Source: Photobacterium leiognathi (GTDB lineage Bacteria > Pseudomonadota > Gammaproteobacteria > Enterobacterales > Vibrionaceae). Taken from it: DNA of 64,000 nucleotides. The stretch spans positions 1,302,001 through 1,366,000 of the forward strand of contig NZ_CP131599.1 in the NCBI RefSeq assembly GCF_030685535.1. The letters are read 5' to 3'. The notes beneath the pieces were generated by a model. The model had not been told where the DNA came from, did no database searches, and saw only the letters and a program-made list of their open reading frames with translations. A program made the position numbers and the translations under genes. The first letter of the stretch is position 1, and each line of letters begins with the position of its first letter. This document shows, piece after piece, positions 40,161 through 49,758 of the stretch.

Positions 40161-41171
40161 ATGAACGTTAGACATATTATTTTATTATTTATAGCTTTAT
40201 TTTTTTCATCCTCATCATTTGCACACGTACAATGGTTCGTAGCACCTGAAGATATGAAAGATGTGTATTTTGAATTTGATTTATTTTATATGGCAATATT
40301 TCTTTTCATCTCTTTTTTCACTGCACTAGCAGTAATGATAACTCGTCAAAAAAATAAGCCAGAATTTGTAAAAGTATTGATGGGTGCAGATGTTAAATTG
40401 AGCCGTCGTCTTTATGTCATGGTATTTGTTTTTATTCAGGTACTCTTTTTTTCTATTCAGGTAATTAAAGGTGGCTTTATTGCCCCTAATATTGTGTTAC
40501 AGCCTCAGTTTATTTTCCTCGGTCTGGTTTCACAATTATTAGTTGTGATCACAGCAGCAGTGAGTATTACACTATCAGGATTTATGGTGATACTAACAAC
40601 ACTTGTTATGATTGCCTTAACACCATGGGAAATTTGGATTAATTACGCATTTGAATTCTTTGCTATTGGTATTTTTATGATGCTGACTGGCTCGTATGTA
40701 TCAACTATTGATAATAAATTCTTAGCTGCGTTTAACTTACCCAATACTGATGAACTATGGCGTGTGGCATTATTAACACTGCGTATAGGCATTGGTGCTC
40801 AACTTGCGATCCTTGCGTTAACTGAAAAAATGGTTTACCCAGGGCTAGCGGTTGTCTTTATTGAGATGTTCCCGTTCTACAACATCTTCCCACAAATTGG
40901 CCTACATGCAGGCACTGATCTGCACTTTGTCTTCTTTATTGGCTTATGTGAACTATCTCTAGGTGTACTACTGATGACAGGTGTTGCAAACCGTTTAACC
41001 ATGACAATGCTAACCTTCGCCTTCGTGACAACTGCAATCATTCACGGTGTACATGAGGTTGAAGGCCATCTACCTATTTTCGCAGCAGCATTTGTATTGC
41101 TGTTAACACAACGTAATAAGCAGAGCACCTCTCGTCATACTCAAATGAGCAGAAGCCCAGCGTTCGCATAA
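40161..41171 (+). CDS. DoxX-like multispanning membrane protein
   Basis: 336 residues with a signal-like start (IILLFIALFFSSSSFAHVQW) and about seven to eight membrane helices. The C-terminal half matches the DoxX/DoxD-type pattern (RIGIGAQLAILALTEKMVYPGLA, FFIGLCELSLGVLLMTGVANRLT). The first half is specific to this family and has His/Trp residues in AHVQWFVAPEDMKDVYF. It is translated with the upstream peroxidase and ends at a strong terminator. It may pass electrons between quinols and the periplasmic haem protein; this is inferred from context. Confidence 0.6.
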   Translation: MNVRHIILLFIALFFSSSSFAHVQWFVAPEDMKDVYFEFDLFYMAIFLFISFFTALAVMITRQKNKPEFVKVLMGADVKLSRRLYVMVFVFIQVLFFSIQVIKGGFIAPNIVLQPQFIFLGLVSQLLVVITAAVSITLSGFMVILTTLVMIALTPWEIWINYAFEFFAIGIFMMLTGSYVSTIDNKFLAAFNLPNTDELWRVALLTLRIGIGAQLAILALTEKMVYPGLAVVFIEMFPFYNIFPQIGLHAGTDLHFVFFIGLCELSLGVLLMTGVANRLTMTMLTFAFVTTAIIHGVHEVEGHLPIFAAAFVLLLTQRNKQSTSRHTQMSRSPAFA

Positions 41172-41203
41172 CAGCTATCGCAATCCATAAAAACAAAAAG
41201 TCG

Positions 41204-41241
41204 GTTGAATGTAATCACTTACATCCACAACCGACTTTTCT
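41204..41241 (+). terminator. Terminator after the redox cassette
   Basis: AAAAGTCGGTTG pairs with CAACCGACTTTT; the loop itself holds ATGTAA/TTACAT. T-run at the end. Confidence 0.9.
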
Positions 41242-41261
41242 TATTGGCGCTATTTACTTAT

Positions 41262-42000
41262 TTATAAGCACCAGCGCTGTAGGGCTTTGTTGTGAAATTC
41301 GTACAGAATACCAAACGCCCCGAAATTAAAATGTTCAGTTTCAGGCATACCAAGCTCTGTAAGCTTGTTCAGCGCTTTAATCATGACGTAAGTTTCACCA
41401 ACTTGAGCAGTATATTTCTTCAGGCTTAATTTTCCACCTAACAACGGCTTCACTCAATACTTTAATTATATTTACTAAAAATGCGTGAGTCTTGGTGATT
41501 GATTGGTTGATAGCGTGCACTTATGGTAACCATAACGATTTTTCCATTCCTTGTTAGAACCATAGATTTTCTGACAACCTACCGATAAGTTTTGAGGATG
41601 TTCTCGCTCCAAAAAGACAGCCCCTTCTCATAGCGGAATGAGCGGACCAGCTCGTAAGCATCATGGCAATTTCTAGTGCCATGCTTCTTGACCTTCCACT
41701 CAACTTCAACAGTAGTATCAATGGTAAGATGTTGTATCGCTCTTCTGACTTGGTTTTTAAATGAAACCTCAACACTCTTAGCTCGTCGGCTTATAAAAAG
41801 TGTAATACAGACCAACATACAAGATGTTAGCCACCTTTAATACTGAGCCTAAAAAACTTGAAGCGCTCTCAATGAAATAAAAAATGCCTTTCATCACCGA
41901 TGCAGTAATAATGGTTAAGTCACTGAGTTGAAATGTTTTACCACGTTTACTTTGTTTGTTTTGCTTCCTATCTGCTATCACTTTCTCATTAATCCAAAGC
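41262..42000 (-). pseudogene. Remnant of an IS5-family transposase
   Basis: Fragments in several frames of the minus strand add up to a decayed IS5/IS903-type transposase. They include RKQNKQSKRGKTFQLSDLTIITA (41778-41981 region), KNQVRRAIQHLTIDTTVEVEWKVKKHGT (41579-41818), VGCQKIYGSNKEWKNRYGYHK (41520-41580) and a C-terminus KPLLGGKLSLKKYTAQVGETYVMIKALNKLTELGMPETE. The central part including most catalytic motifs is deleted. A GGCTTTGTTGTGAAATTCGT end at 41283-41302 resembles an IS903-type terminal repeat; no matching opposite end was found, so the remnant is truncated. Confidence 0.85.
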
Positions 42001-42125
42001 TCAGAGAACCATTTGTTTTGTAATGAAGTTTGACATGAGGCTACGACGATTAGTATATGTAGTAGCTCAGATCGTAGTTTCTTAATTTAGTTCCATCGAT
42101 TTAAAATACATCAATAAATCAAAAC

Positions 42126-42914
42126 TCAATCAAGCAATTGATATTTAAGAATTCTTTTCGAACCCTTATTATCAATCATCGATAAATATAAATCGGTGAC
42201 ATCTCTAAACTTAGGAATCACTGCAATTGATTCAATTTTCTGATTTTTGTTTTCTTTTTGAATCAACTGAGCATCAGAATATATAGCTATATCGTGCCCA
42301 ACCTTTAGAAAATCCAAATGTATGGGAGATATATAATTAATATATTGTTGAAAGTGTTCTTTCTTATCAATTACAAACAACGAAACATAGAGCGTATTAT
42401 TGAGTTTATTAACTGTTATATCAGAAATAATGGCACTGACGCCTTCATTGCTTGGCGTGAGAATATCGTATTCAAAAAACTTTATATTTTGCGTCGCATT
42501 ATCAAAATCAAACTCATTTAATACCGATTTATCAATTTCTATTAACTTATTTTTTGAATTATCGTAGGTAATCAAATAGATAGTATTTTCATCATGCGTA
42601 CTCGCAACAAAAGAAGACGCTTGATATCTATTTATAAACTTACTGAATTGCGAATTTAAATGTGATGAGCCAAATTGAAAAGTATGGTGTGATGAACTGA
42701 CTGAATTGCCCTGCTCTGTTAGTAACGTTAACGCATTACTCTCATCTAATTGATAAATATAACTATCGGATTTAATAATAAGACTATGATCATTGGTAGA
42801 TATTTTTATCAGGGAAGAGAGAGGAATATCAAATTCAGTTTGATACCTTAAAATGCAAGCAAAGACAGAAGAAGAGAACAAAAGACATAACAACGTAATA
42901 TGAAATATATACAT
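42126..42914 (-). CDS. Secreted protein of unknown function
   Basis: 262 residues with a signal peptide (MYIFHITLLCLLFSSSVFA) and a lone cysteine after it (FACIL). The rest is polar and beta-rich, with repeated strand-like motifs (DHSLIIKSDSYIYQLDES, STHDENTIYLITYDNSKNKLIEID), suggesting a propeller-type fold. No family is recognised. It is AT-rich compared with neighbours and lies beside the IS5 remnant, so it may be acquired. Confidence 0.6.
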   Translation of the reverse strand: MYIFHITLLCLLFSSSVFACILRYQTEFDIPLSSLIKISTNDHSLIIKSDSYIYQLDESNALTLLTEQGNSVSSSHHTFQFGSSHLNSQFSKFINRYQASSFVASTHDENTIYLITYDNSKNKLIEIDKSVLNEFDFDNATQNIKFFEYDILTPSNEGVSAIISDITVNKLNNTLYVSLFVIDKKEHFQQYINYISPIHLDFLKVGHDIAIYSDAQLIQKENKNQKIESIAVIPKFRDVTDLYLSMIDNKGSKRILKYQLLD

Positions 42915-43096
42915 AGTGCCCTCCCCTAATCAGTGTGTGATTATGAAGTTAAAGCATTTTTCACGCCAACTTATTACCAATAACATCAACTTTTTTAGGA
43001 CTATTATGTCAATTTTAAAATGTATATTCTTATACGGATTACAACTTAACCATTCTAGTTTTGCTATCTAAATTTATTTTGTTACTCTGAAATGAG

Positions 43097-43123
43097 ATAA
43101 AAATAGCCTCAATAGTGAGGCTA
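43097..43123 (-). terminator. Terminator of the YheO-type regulator gene
   Basis: TAGCCTC / GAGGCTA (43104-43110 with 43117-43123), with an A-run that reads TTTTTAT on the minus strand. It follows the regulator stop by about 25 bases. Confidence 0.75.
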
Positions 43124-43145
43124 ATCTACACAAACAAAGGCTTTT

Positions 43146-43799
43146 TTAGGCTTCATGAGCACGAATTTCACGTAAATAACGATAAATCGTATGAATTGAT
43201 ATATCTAACCCTTTAGCCGCTATTTGTGCGCTGTCTTTTAAGTCAAATATTCCAAGATCATGCAAACGCGTGACAATTTCACGGCTCTTCTTCGATGGTG
43301 GGATCGTTGTATCATTCACGACCTGCTCACGCACATTCTCTATCGAGCTATGCATCATTTCATCATTATTTCGAGCAAAGGTTTCTGCTGTCACACTGTG
43401 ATCAAAATGAGAGTGAATATTTGGCAGTAAACTCTGCATCATCGATTGGAATGGTGCATCCAAATTTGAATTCACACATAACATACCAATCGCCTGTTTT
43501 TGTTTATTACGAATAATCGTCGTTAATGAGCGTAGCGTTTTGCCATCTGGGCTTTTCGTTATATAGGCATCAGATACATCTTTACCTTCGTTTAGCTTTA
43601 CCAACGCAATATTGGTAATCGGCGCACCCACTTCTCGCCCTGTAATGTGACCATTTGCAATTTTCATTATTGATGGATTTTTTGCATCTAAACAATGCAA
43701 GAGAACTTCTGTGTGCTCTCCCCACATAGCAGCAATACCATCAACAATATTCTCCATAGCGTGAAGGATATCGTAATCACTTTCTGTTAATTCATGCAC
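43146..43799 (-). CDS. YheO/DauR-type PAS-HTH transcriptional regulator
   Basis: 217 residues. An N-terminal PAS-like YheO domain (LHAMENIVDGIAAMWGEHTEVLLHCLDAKNPSIMKIANGHITGREVGAPITNIAL) and a C-terminal helix-turn-helix (SREIVTRLHDLGIFDLKDSAQIAAKGLDISIHTIYRYLREIRA). DauR members regulate D-amino-acid or amino-acid deamination genes. Its neighbours here are a desulfidase/dehydratase, RidA and an AzlCD exporter, so it is a plausible regulator of those genes. The start follows GGTGAAAAG. Confidence 0.85.
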   Translation of the reverse strand: MHELTESDYDILHAMENIVDGIAAMWGEHTEVLLHCLDAKNPSIMKIANGHITGREVGAPITNIALVKLNEGKDVSDAYITKSPDGKTLRSLTTIIRNKQKQAIGMLCVNSNLDAPFQSMMQSLLPNIHSHFDHSVTAETFARNNDEMMHSSIENVREQVVNDTTIPPSKKSREIVTRLHDLGIFDLKDSAQIAAKGLDISIHTIYRYLREIRAHEA

Positions 43800-44011
43800 T
43801 TTTCACCTCCACTTGGAACGCAGTGCTTGTAATGCTTTGGTAGCTATATTCCCAAGTAACGTTAAGGCGCTTGGTTAGGTATATTCTACCAACAATAACG
43901 TTCTCAGAATATCAATGTACGATTTTATGTCTGGTAACATACATTATTTATACAATTAATAAAGCCTAATCAGAACAATTGAATACATTCGCAACACGAA
44001 AGGAAATACAC

Positions 44012-44279
44012 TATACCCAAGTGACTTCAAGATGCCTGATTCAGAGCGAGGTCACTGAGTTGAATTCAAGGAAGACAACGAAGCGGAATAGCGAGCTCTT
44101 TCCAAGTTGTCTGACGCAAGAAGTCGGCTCAGTGACACGCTCCCAAAGGGCGAGCGTCCTTAGCTCTCAGACTTTGTTAACGATTCTCAATGTAGAACCA
44201 CTATATCTACGCATCGTTGCCGCGCCTGAGAACTAAGGTCATCTCGCTGAACATAGCATCTTGAAGTTACTTGAGTATA
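44012..44279. repeat. 268-bp MITE-like repeat with three-way-junction structure, copy A
   Basis: Ends are near-perfect inverted repeats: TATACCCAAGTGACTTCAAG at the left and CTTGAAGTTACTTGAGTATA at the right. Inside are two further inverted-repeat arms. The same 268 bases recur at 58726-58993 with about 11 substitutions and no indel. It sits between the YheO-regulator promoter and the desulfidase terminator. A short reading frame across it (43979-44236) is not a gene. Confidence 0.9.
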
Positions 44280-44373
44280 TCCATCTTATGTTAATAATAG
44301 GTAACCATTATCCCCTTTCAAAATACTCTTACAGTAACTATTGATAGAGAAAATTCACTGCGTGGATATACAA

Positions 44374-44420
44374 AAAAGCCATTGTTTTACTCTGTCGTAT
44401 AACAGAATAAAAACAATGGC
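44374..44420 (-). terminator. Terminator after the desulfidase gene
   Basis: GCCATTGTTTTA pairs with TAAAAACAATGGC; on the minus strand the right-hand end reads GGCTTTTTTG, giving the T-run. It lies 20 bases after the desulfidase stop. Confidence 0.88.
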
Positions 44421-44439
44421 TTTCTTTAATCTTGGAAAA

Positions 44440-45729
44440 TTATGCTGACATAATTTCAATGATAGTGGCATCGGTATTAGACATACCTTGTTTCACCATT
44501 TTACCTACGTTACGAATTGTCTTCTCAACTTCGTCAGCCACAATACCTTGAGATCGTGCTTCGTTATTTTCAATTGCCATTAAGAAGCTCATTACCGCAG
44601 AGTTTGTTGAGCTTTTCACTTTCATAGCACAAGTTGATTTTGCACCGTCACAGTACATACCAGTGGTATCACTTAAGGTGTTTTGAATAGCAAAACACAT
44701 TTGCTCAAACGAACCACCTGCTAGGTACACCATGCCCATAGCAGCAGCAGAACTGGTTACCGCATTACCACAGAATGGTGATAATGGTGGGTAGAAAGAT
44801 TTCATGTAAATCGCACCAAGGTGGCTCATGATCAAGGCACGTGCTAATTGCTCCTCTGAAGAACCAAAATGCTGTGCTGTTTCTACTACAGGCATAGTAG
44901 CTGCAATACCTTGGTTACCACTACCAAAGTTACTCATAGCAGGGAGTGCTGCACCACCCATTCGTGCATCAGAGGCAGCTGCTGTTCGCATTACAATGTT
45001 GTTAATTAAACCATTGCCAAATAACCCTTTAGCAATGCTTTTTTGAATTGTTTTACCTACTTCCAATCCGTAGGAGTTTTCTAGACCTTCATCAGATAGC
45101 GCGCTGTTTAAGTCACGAGCTTCAAGAATGAATTTGATCTCTTCAAAATCAACATTCGTTGCATAGTCGTAAATCCCTTCAATTGAGATATCTACACCTT
45201 CACATACTGATGCCGTTGATTTTGGTTTCTCATCTTTATTCTGATCAGAGCTTGCATCAAACACAATGTTGCCGTTTAGGGTTTTCTTGATAACTTGTGT
45301 ATGACCACCGCTGATTTCTACAACAGCAACATCATTACCTGCTTTAGCAATCACTTCACAGTAAATAAACTCTTCAACATCTTTACGACCCGCTTTTACT
45401 TTACAGGCATCAATCAGTTGTTGTGCTTTTTCTACATGCTCTGGCTTGATGTTAACAAGCACTTCTAAACCACCATTAGGGTTACCACCCACAGCATCGG
45501 CTGCTGACGCAATGGCTAAACCAATACGTCCTGTGCCCGGTACAAATACACCCATTGAGTTTTTGAAAAGGTTATCAGATACCTTTACGTCCAATTCTTC
45601 TGGCATTTTCCCCAATAGATCAGCGGCAACAGCTGATGCATAAGCGGCTGAAATTGGCTCAGTACAACCAAACGCAGGTTTTACTACTGCATTGATGATG
45701 TTTTTGTATTGCTGCCATTGTGTGTTCAT
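44440..45729 (-). CDS. L-cysteine desulfidase / serine-dehydratase-like protein (UPF0597)
   Basis: 429 residues, full length for the UPF0597 family that includes E. coli CyuA/YhaM. Matching blocks are [20 protein letters not shown] at the N-terminus, [35 protein letters not shown] in the middle, and [18 protein letters not shown] near the C-terminus. The conserved cysteines ([20 protein letters not shown]) are candidate ligands of a [4Fe-4S] cluster. The enzyme breaks down cysteine or serine to pyruvate, ammonia and, for cysteine, sulfide, through 2-aminoacrylate. It is 44 bases downstream of ridA in the same operon. Confidence 0.88.
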   Translation of the reverse strand: MNTQWQQYKNIINAVVKPAFGCTEPISAAYASAVAADLLGKMPEELDVKVSDNLFKNSMGVFVPGTGRIGLAIASAADAVGGNPNGGLEVLVNIKPEHVEKAQQLIDACKVKAGRKDVEEFIYCEVIAKAGNDVAVVEISGGHTQVIKKTLNGNIVFDASSDQNKDEKPKSTASVCEGVDISIEGIYDYATNVDFEEIKFILEARDLNSALSDEGLENSYGLEVGKTIQKSIAKGLFGNGLINNIVMRTAAASDARMGGAALPAMSNFGSGNQGIAATMPVVETAQHFGSSEEQLARALIMSHLGAIYMKSFYPPLSPFCGNAVTSSAAAMGMVYLAGGSFEQMCFAIQNTLSDTTGMYCDGAKSTCAMKVKSSTNSAVMSFLMAIENNEARSQGIVADEVEKTIRNVGKMVKQGMSNTDATIIEIMSA

Positions 45730-45773
45730 GAGTGGTACCCCTACTGGTTTCTTATTATTTATTGCTGTCTTTA

Positions 45774-46154
45774 TTATTTACGGTGTGCAATCGCTTCGAT
45801 TTCTACAAGAGCACCCATTGGAAGATCTTTCACTGCAAAGCAGCTACGTGCAGGGCACTCTGTTTTAAAGAAATCAGCATAAACAGCATTGAAAGCAGCG
45901 AAGTCTTCAATGTTTGCTAAGTAACATGTTGTTTTTAAAACCGTATCCATATCACCGCCACCAGCTTCAAGAACAGAGCGTAGGTTAACTAATGACTGGC
46001 GAGATTGTTCTGCAATACCACCATCCACAATGCCACCTTTCTCTTTACATACAGGAAGCTGACCTGATGTAAAAATTAAATCGCCAAATGCATTGCCATG
46101 TGAATATGGGCCAATTGCGTCAGGAGCTGATTTAGAGGTAATTACTTTTGTCAT
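45774..46154 (-). CDS. ridA: RidA-family reactive-imine deaminase
   Basis: 126 residues, the length of RidA. It contains the signature [23 protein letters not shown] and a C-terminal [23 protein letters not shown], with the conserved arginine of the active site. RidA hydrolyses 2-aminoacrylate and related imines before they damage PLP enzymes. Its place ahead of a dehydratase/desulfidase that produces 2-aminoacrylate makes biochemical sense. The start follows a GAGATAAAAAATC leader. Confidence 0.93.
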   Translation of the reverse strand: MTKVITSKSAPDAIGPYSHGNAFGDLIFTSGQLPVCKEKGGIVDGGIAEQSRQSLVNLRSVLEAGGGDMDTVLKTTCYLANIEDFAAFNAVYADFFKTECPARSCFAVKDLPMGALVEIEAIAHRK

Positions 46155-46208
46155 GATTTTTTATCTCGCTATCGAAAATTCAAATTTAGTTTAACCTTTA
46201 AAACTAAA

Positions 46209-46225
46209 AATTTGCAATTTTTTTT
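46209..46225 (-). promoter_or_regulatory. Candidate operator upstream of ridA
   Basis: AATTTGCAATTTTTTTT, 55 bases upstream of the ridA start. A near-identical AATTTGCAACTTTTTTTT lies upstream of azlC. The shared motif suggests a common regulator, perhaps the YheO-type protein encoded nearby. Confidence 0.45.
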
Positions 46226-46432
46226 GATTTTATTTTCAGTATCAATCTTTCCAAAAATGAAATAAAAAAGATAAACACATGAAAAATAGTCATAAAACAC
46301 AACTATAGCTGTAAAAAATTACAAGTATGCAAATAAATATGAATAGAATAATAGCAAAAATGATTGAACAAACGACCAAGTTAAAATATATTTGCAGAAA
46401 ATAAAGCAGTGGCAAAAAAGGCAATCACGGTT

Positions 46433-46450
46433 AATTTGCAACTTTTTTTT
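46433..46450 (+). promoter_or_regulatory. Candidate operator upstream of azlC
   Basis: AATTTGCAACTTTTTTTT ends 32 bases before the azlC start. It matches the site near ridA at 16 of 17 positions, but the two are in the same orientation although the genes diverge, so it may instead be a chance AT-rich match. Confidence 0.45.
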
Positions 46451-46482
46451 CATTTACGACACGACCCATAAAAAGGCGCCGC

Positions 46483-47250
46483 ATGAAGAAACAACTTATA
46501 CAAGCAGGTCTAAAATCCATCTTCCCACTATGTGTGGGGGCATTTCCTTTCTCTTTTATAGTAGGGGCAATTAGTATTAATGCTGGTATGTCCGTGCTAC
46601 AGAGTACGTTATGGTCACTGACCGTCTTTGCAGGTTCAGCTCAAATGGTCGCTTTGGGTCTTGTCCAATCATCGACAGAGCTTATTGTGATTGCATTGAC
46701 CACCTTTGTTATCAACCTCCGTCACGTACTCTACAGCGCATCCCTCTCGGAATATGTAAAAGAGTATTCAATGCCGACCCGTATGTTAATGTCTTACGGC
46801 TTAACCGATGAAGTATATGCTTCAACTGTCGGTGAAATGAAAAAAGAGAAACCAGGCCGTCATTGGTTCTACTTAGCAGCAATGTTTGGCTTCTGGGTTA
46901 ACTGGGTTGTTGCAGATTTCTGTGGTGCGGTGATTGGTTCTTCATTCCCACACATTGCGGATTATGGTTTAGATTTCGCCATGGTTGCCGCTTTCATTGC
47001 TATCGTTATTCCACAAGTTAAAAGCCGTGAGTGTATTGTTGCAGCCGTAGTCGCGACAGTAACAGGTATCTTACTTTCAGGCCTCCCTTACTCTTTAGGT
47101 TTAGTTGTTGCTGCAATCGTTGGTGTATATGCAGGCTACCGTATGGATTTATCAACTGAACGTATGGAATCTGAGATCAAAGAAGAAGTGCGTAAAGAAA
47201 TAAAACAAGAACAAAACGACTCTCAACCAATTAACGCAATTGCTGAATAA
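46483..47250 (+). CDS. azlC: AzlC-family branched-chain amino acid exporter subunit
   Basis: 255 residues. It starts KKQLIQAGLKSIFPLCVGAFPFSFIVGAISINAGMSVLQSTLWSL and carries the GSAQMVALGLV and LRHVLYSASLSEYV motifs of AzlC, with about six membrane helices and a charged C-terminal tail. AzlC and AzlD form an exporter for branched-chain or related amino acids. It lies 14 bases before azlD, and is divergent from ridA. Confidence 0.9.
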   Translation: MKKQLIQAGLKSIFPLCVGAFPFSFIVGAISINAGMSVLQSTLWSLTVFAGSAQMVALGLVQSSTELIVIALTTFVINLRHVLYSASLSEYVKEYSMPTRMLMSYGLTDEVYASTVGEMKKEKPGRHWFYLAAMFGFWVNWVVADFCGAVIGSSFPHIADYGLDFAMVAAFIAIVIPQVKSRECIVAAVVATVTGILLSGLPYSLGLVVAAIVGVYAGYRMDLSTERMESEIKEEVRKEIKQEQNDSQPINAIAE

Positions 47251-47264
47251 TAAGGGCTACTATT

Positions 47265-47645
47265 ATGGATTCTCACGCACATATCGCTTTAAGTAACGAA
47301 TTTGTAATTTACTTATCTTTAGCAATGGCAGTCGCTACTTTCCTGATCCGTTTCTCTGTTATCGGTATGGCTGGTCGCTTTAATATGTCAGAGCGTTTTA
47401 AAAAGACATTACGCTTTGTTCCTGTAACAGTATTGCCAGCAATCATTGCAGTAGAAATTCTAGGTAAAGGTTCTAACTTTGCGTTTAACCTTGAAAACCC
47501 AAAAGTGCTTGCTGCAATTGTTTGTACGATTGTCAGCCTACGTTTTGGACTTATCTGGGTAGTAATTAGTGGTTTAGTTTCATTGGTAATCTTCCAAAAT
47601 TATTTAGAACCAATTACTCAGTTTCTAACGCATTTCATGGCATAG
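47265..47645 (+). CDS. azlD: AzlD-family exporter subunit
   Basis: 126 residues, four hydrophobic helices (FVIYLSLAMAVATFLIRF, FVPVTVLPAIIAVEILG, VLAAIVCTIVSLRFGLIWVVISGLVSLVIF). Follows azlC by 14 bases. AzlD is the small partner of AzlC. It ends at a strong terminator. Confidence 0.9.
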   Translation: MDSHAHIALSNEFVIYLSLAMAVATFLIRFSVIGMAGRFNMSERFKKTLRFVPVTVLPAIIAVEILGKGSNFAFNLENPKVLAAIVCTIVSLRFGLIWVVISGLVSLVIFQNYLEPITQFLTHFMA

Positions 47646-47670
47646 AACACTAAGCCATTCAAAATAGATA

Positions 47671-47696
47671 ATCCCGAGTTCTGCTCGGGATTTTTT
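47671..47696 (+). terminator. Terminator after azlCD
   Basis: Hairpin ATCCCGAG-TTCTG-CTCGGGAT followed by five T. Confidence 0.93.
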
Positions 47697-47994
47697 ATCT
47701 CTCATTTATCTCATCACTTTCTTTGTATCGATTATGTTCAATATGTTGATAGACGATTGCCTTGAATAACAAGCAAAGTTAAATAGATACGCTTTAAAAG
47801 GAATTGAATTTATTAATAAGCAATAAGATAAACAGTGAATAAAAAATAAGATAAATGCAATTACATATTCTAAATATGATAAATGAAGTTTTAGATAGGC
47901 ATAAAATAAAACAGCCTAAGTAATAATTAGATTATTTTCTTAGGCTGAATTGCATACTCATATTATGTTATAACATGAGCAGAGTATGATTCGT
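47697..47994. other. Intergenic region between azlD and the cold-shock-like gene
   Basis: About 300 bases, AT-rich. At its right it holds the minus-strand terminator of the cold-shock-like gene (47903-47947); nothing else supports a feature. Confidence 0.5.
47903..47947 (-). terminator. Terminator of the cold-shock-like gene
   Basis: CAGCCTAAG paired with CTTAGGCTG, followed on the minus strand by TTTTATTTTA. Confidence 0.8.
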
Positions 47995-48195
47995 TTAGAT
48001 AAAACGAATTTTAACTGCTTTTAGCTTATTGCTTGAATCATCTAGAGAAAATTCAACCATGCTACCAGAAGATGGTTGTGCTTGACCGCATACTTGAGAT
48101 GCGTCAAAACGAATATCACCACCAAGATCGCTTGTAATTAGGCCGATCTTTTCTACTGGGTTAAAGCTGCGAATAATACCTGTTTGTGAAGTCAT
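47995..48195 (-). CDS. Divergent cold-shock-domain protein
   Basis: 66 residues: TGIIRSFNPVEKIGLITSDLGGDIRFDASQVCGQAQPSSGSMVEFSL. This is a single OB-fold, with the RNP1-like segment degraded (PVEKIGLIT instead of KGFGFI) and RNP2-like DIRFD. It is more divergent than the classical Csp at 51400, so nucleic-acid binding may be altered. ATG 48195 follows AAAGGAAAT; a longer ATG at 48222 is less likely. Confidence 0.7.
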   Translation of the reverse strand: MTSQTGIIRSFNPVEKIGLITSDLGGDIRFDASQVCGQAQPSSGSMVEFSLDDSSNKLKAVKIRFI

Positions 48196-48819
48196 AGTTA
48201 TATTTCCTTTATGCCCAAACACCGCTTTCTATTAGCGTATTTGTTTGTGGCTATCAATTTGAGTTCGAATAGTTAAACCCGCAAATTAAATATTAATTAC
48301 GGTAATTATCGTTTTACTCATTGACCTACTACTTCTGAGCTAAAAGTTCACCCTTCTTTTAGCCGATCATTGCGCCTTTCGTTTGCAACATTAACGAATA
48401 ACAATGTTAGAAATGAAGTTTTGATTTTAAAAACACTTGAGGTCCGAGTAACAGACGAGATAGACATTAAACACTATTTTTTATTCTGTAAATATTTTTA
48501 TGACAGATTTTTGTAAAAAACTGTGGATAACCACTGAGAAAGATTTTTAACTATTGTTTTTAAACAAGTTTATTTTAAAAATATTTTTATAATTAAAATC
48601 ACTTTTCGTTCAAAAAACAGGCAAAAACCACTAATAAAACAACTTTCAATTAGAATTGATACCGATGATTTTTCACAATGTACGATAATACAGTCAAAAA
48701 TCTGCTTATTTTTTACTCTGCATAAATGCAAGGAATAATTACGATATAAAATGATTAGAATTCTTATATAAGCAAGAGTAAAGTATGCTTAAAAGACCTA
48801 AGGTTAATAAGGAACCTCA
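48196..48819. other. Long AT-rich non-coding region upstream of pdxY and the cold-shock-like gene
   Basis: 620 bases with no supported gene. It contains one perfect DnaA-box sequence TGTGGATAA at 48522-48530 and the divergent promoters of pdxY and the cold-shock-like gene. A long untranslated leader, as in many csp genes, is possible but not provable by eye. Confidence 0.45.
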
Positions 48820-49680
48820 ATGAAAGGCATTCTATCTATTCAATCACATGTTGTTTACGGTCATGCAGGAAATAGCTCAGCTGTTTTCCCAATGCAGCGT
48901 ATGGGCTTTGAAGTATACGTACTGCATACTGTTCAGTTTTCTAATCACACTCAATATAAAGAGGGTTGGACAGGTAAGGCATTCTCTGGTGACGACATTA
49001 GTGAATTAGTTGCTGGTATTGAAGGTATTGATCAATTAAAAAACTGTGAAGCGGTACTAACTGGCTACCAAGGTAGCGCAAGCCAATGCCTTGCTATTAT
49101 CGACACAGTGAAAAAAGTAAAACAACACAACCCTAACGCAATTTATATCTGTGATCCTGTTATGGGCGATCCAGAGAAAGGCTGTATTGTTGCTGATGGT
49201 ATTGCGGAATACCTGATCAACGATGTAATGCCAATTGCTGATGCTATCGTTCCTAACCAATTTGAACTAAGCCAATTCGTTGGCATGGAAATCCATAATC
49301 TGAACGATGCCGTTGCCGCTTGTAAAAAAGCACTAACAATGGGTCCTAAAATGGTACTGGTAAAACACCTACACAGTATCTCTGATGAAAAGTTCACTAT
49401 GATGCTAGCAACAGCTGAAGGTTGTTTCCTAGCGCAGCGTCCACACCTAAAATTTGACAAACAACCTGTGGGCGTGGGCGATCTTATTTCATCACTCTTT
49501 ACTGCTGGTCTATTAAAAGGCTGGGCACCAGAGCAGGCTTTTGAACATGCACATAATGCGTGTTACGCGGTATTAAAAGAGACCTCACGTCGTGGTGAAT
49601 GGGAACTACAAACCATAGCTGCACAAGATGAGATTGTTGCACCTAGCGAAGTATTCCCGATCAGTGCAATCACCGAATAA
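48820..49680 (+). CDS. pdxY: Pyridoxal kinase PdxY
   Basis: 286 residues, the family length. It starts [42 protein letters not shown], carries the PdxY/PdxK motif YICDPVMGD and a C-terminal [17 protein letters not shown]. The enzyme phosphorylates pyridoxal to PLP in salvage. ATG 48820 is preceded by AATAAGGAACCTCA. Single gene with its own terminator. Confidence 0.95.
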   Translation: MKGILSIQSHVVYGHAGNSSAVFPMQRMGFEVYVLHTVQFSNHTQYKEGWTGKAFSGDDISELVAGIEGIDQLKNCEAVLTGYQGSASQCLAIIDTVKKVKQHNPNAIYICDPVMGDPEKGCIVADGIAEYLINDVMPIADAIVPNQFELSQFVGMEIHNLNDAVAACKKALTMGPKMVLVKHLHSISDEKFTMMLATAEGCFLAQRPHLKFDKQPVGVGDLISSLFTAGLLKGWAPEQAFEHAHNACYAVLKETSRRGEWELQTIAAQDEIVAPSEVFPISAITE

Positions 49681-49706
49681 GCCTTGGCCTGATAAAAGAA
49701 CAAACA

Positions 49707-49736
49707 AAAAAAGCAGCATCATTGCTGCTTTTTTAT
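49707..49736 (+). terminator. Terminator after pdxY
   Basis: AAAAAGCAGCA / TGCTGCTTTTTT hairpin followed by T residues. It is bidirectional enough to serve the fetB side too. Confidence 0.9.
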
Positions 49737-49758
49737 TATCTGTTGCTTAAGAAAAGAT

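Noticed and set aside
43979..44236. An 85-codon reading frame across copy A of the repeat
   Set aside because: It lies inside a repeat whose structure explains the conservation, and copy B has no equivalent gene-like start.
45732..45920. Plus-strand frame opposite ridA
   Set aside because: It overlaps a well-supported conserved gene on the other strand and has no motif or ribosome-binding site.
48522..48530. TGTGGATAA, a perfect DnaA-box sequence (also TTATCCACA at 63601)
   Set aside because: Single boxes, far apart, with no AT-rich unwinding cluster or replication genes nearby, so an origin is not supported.
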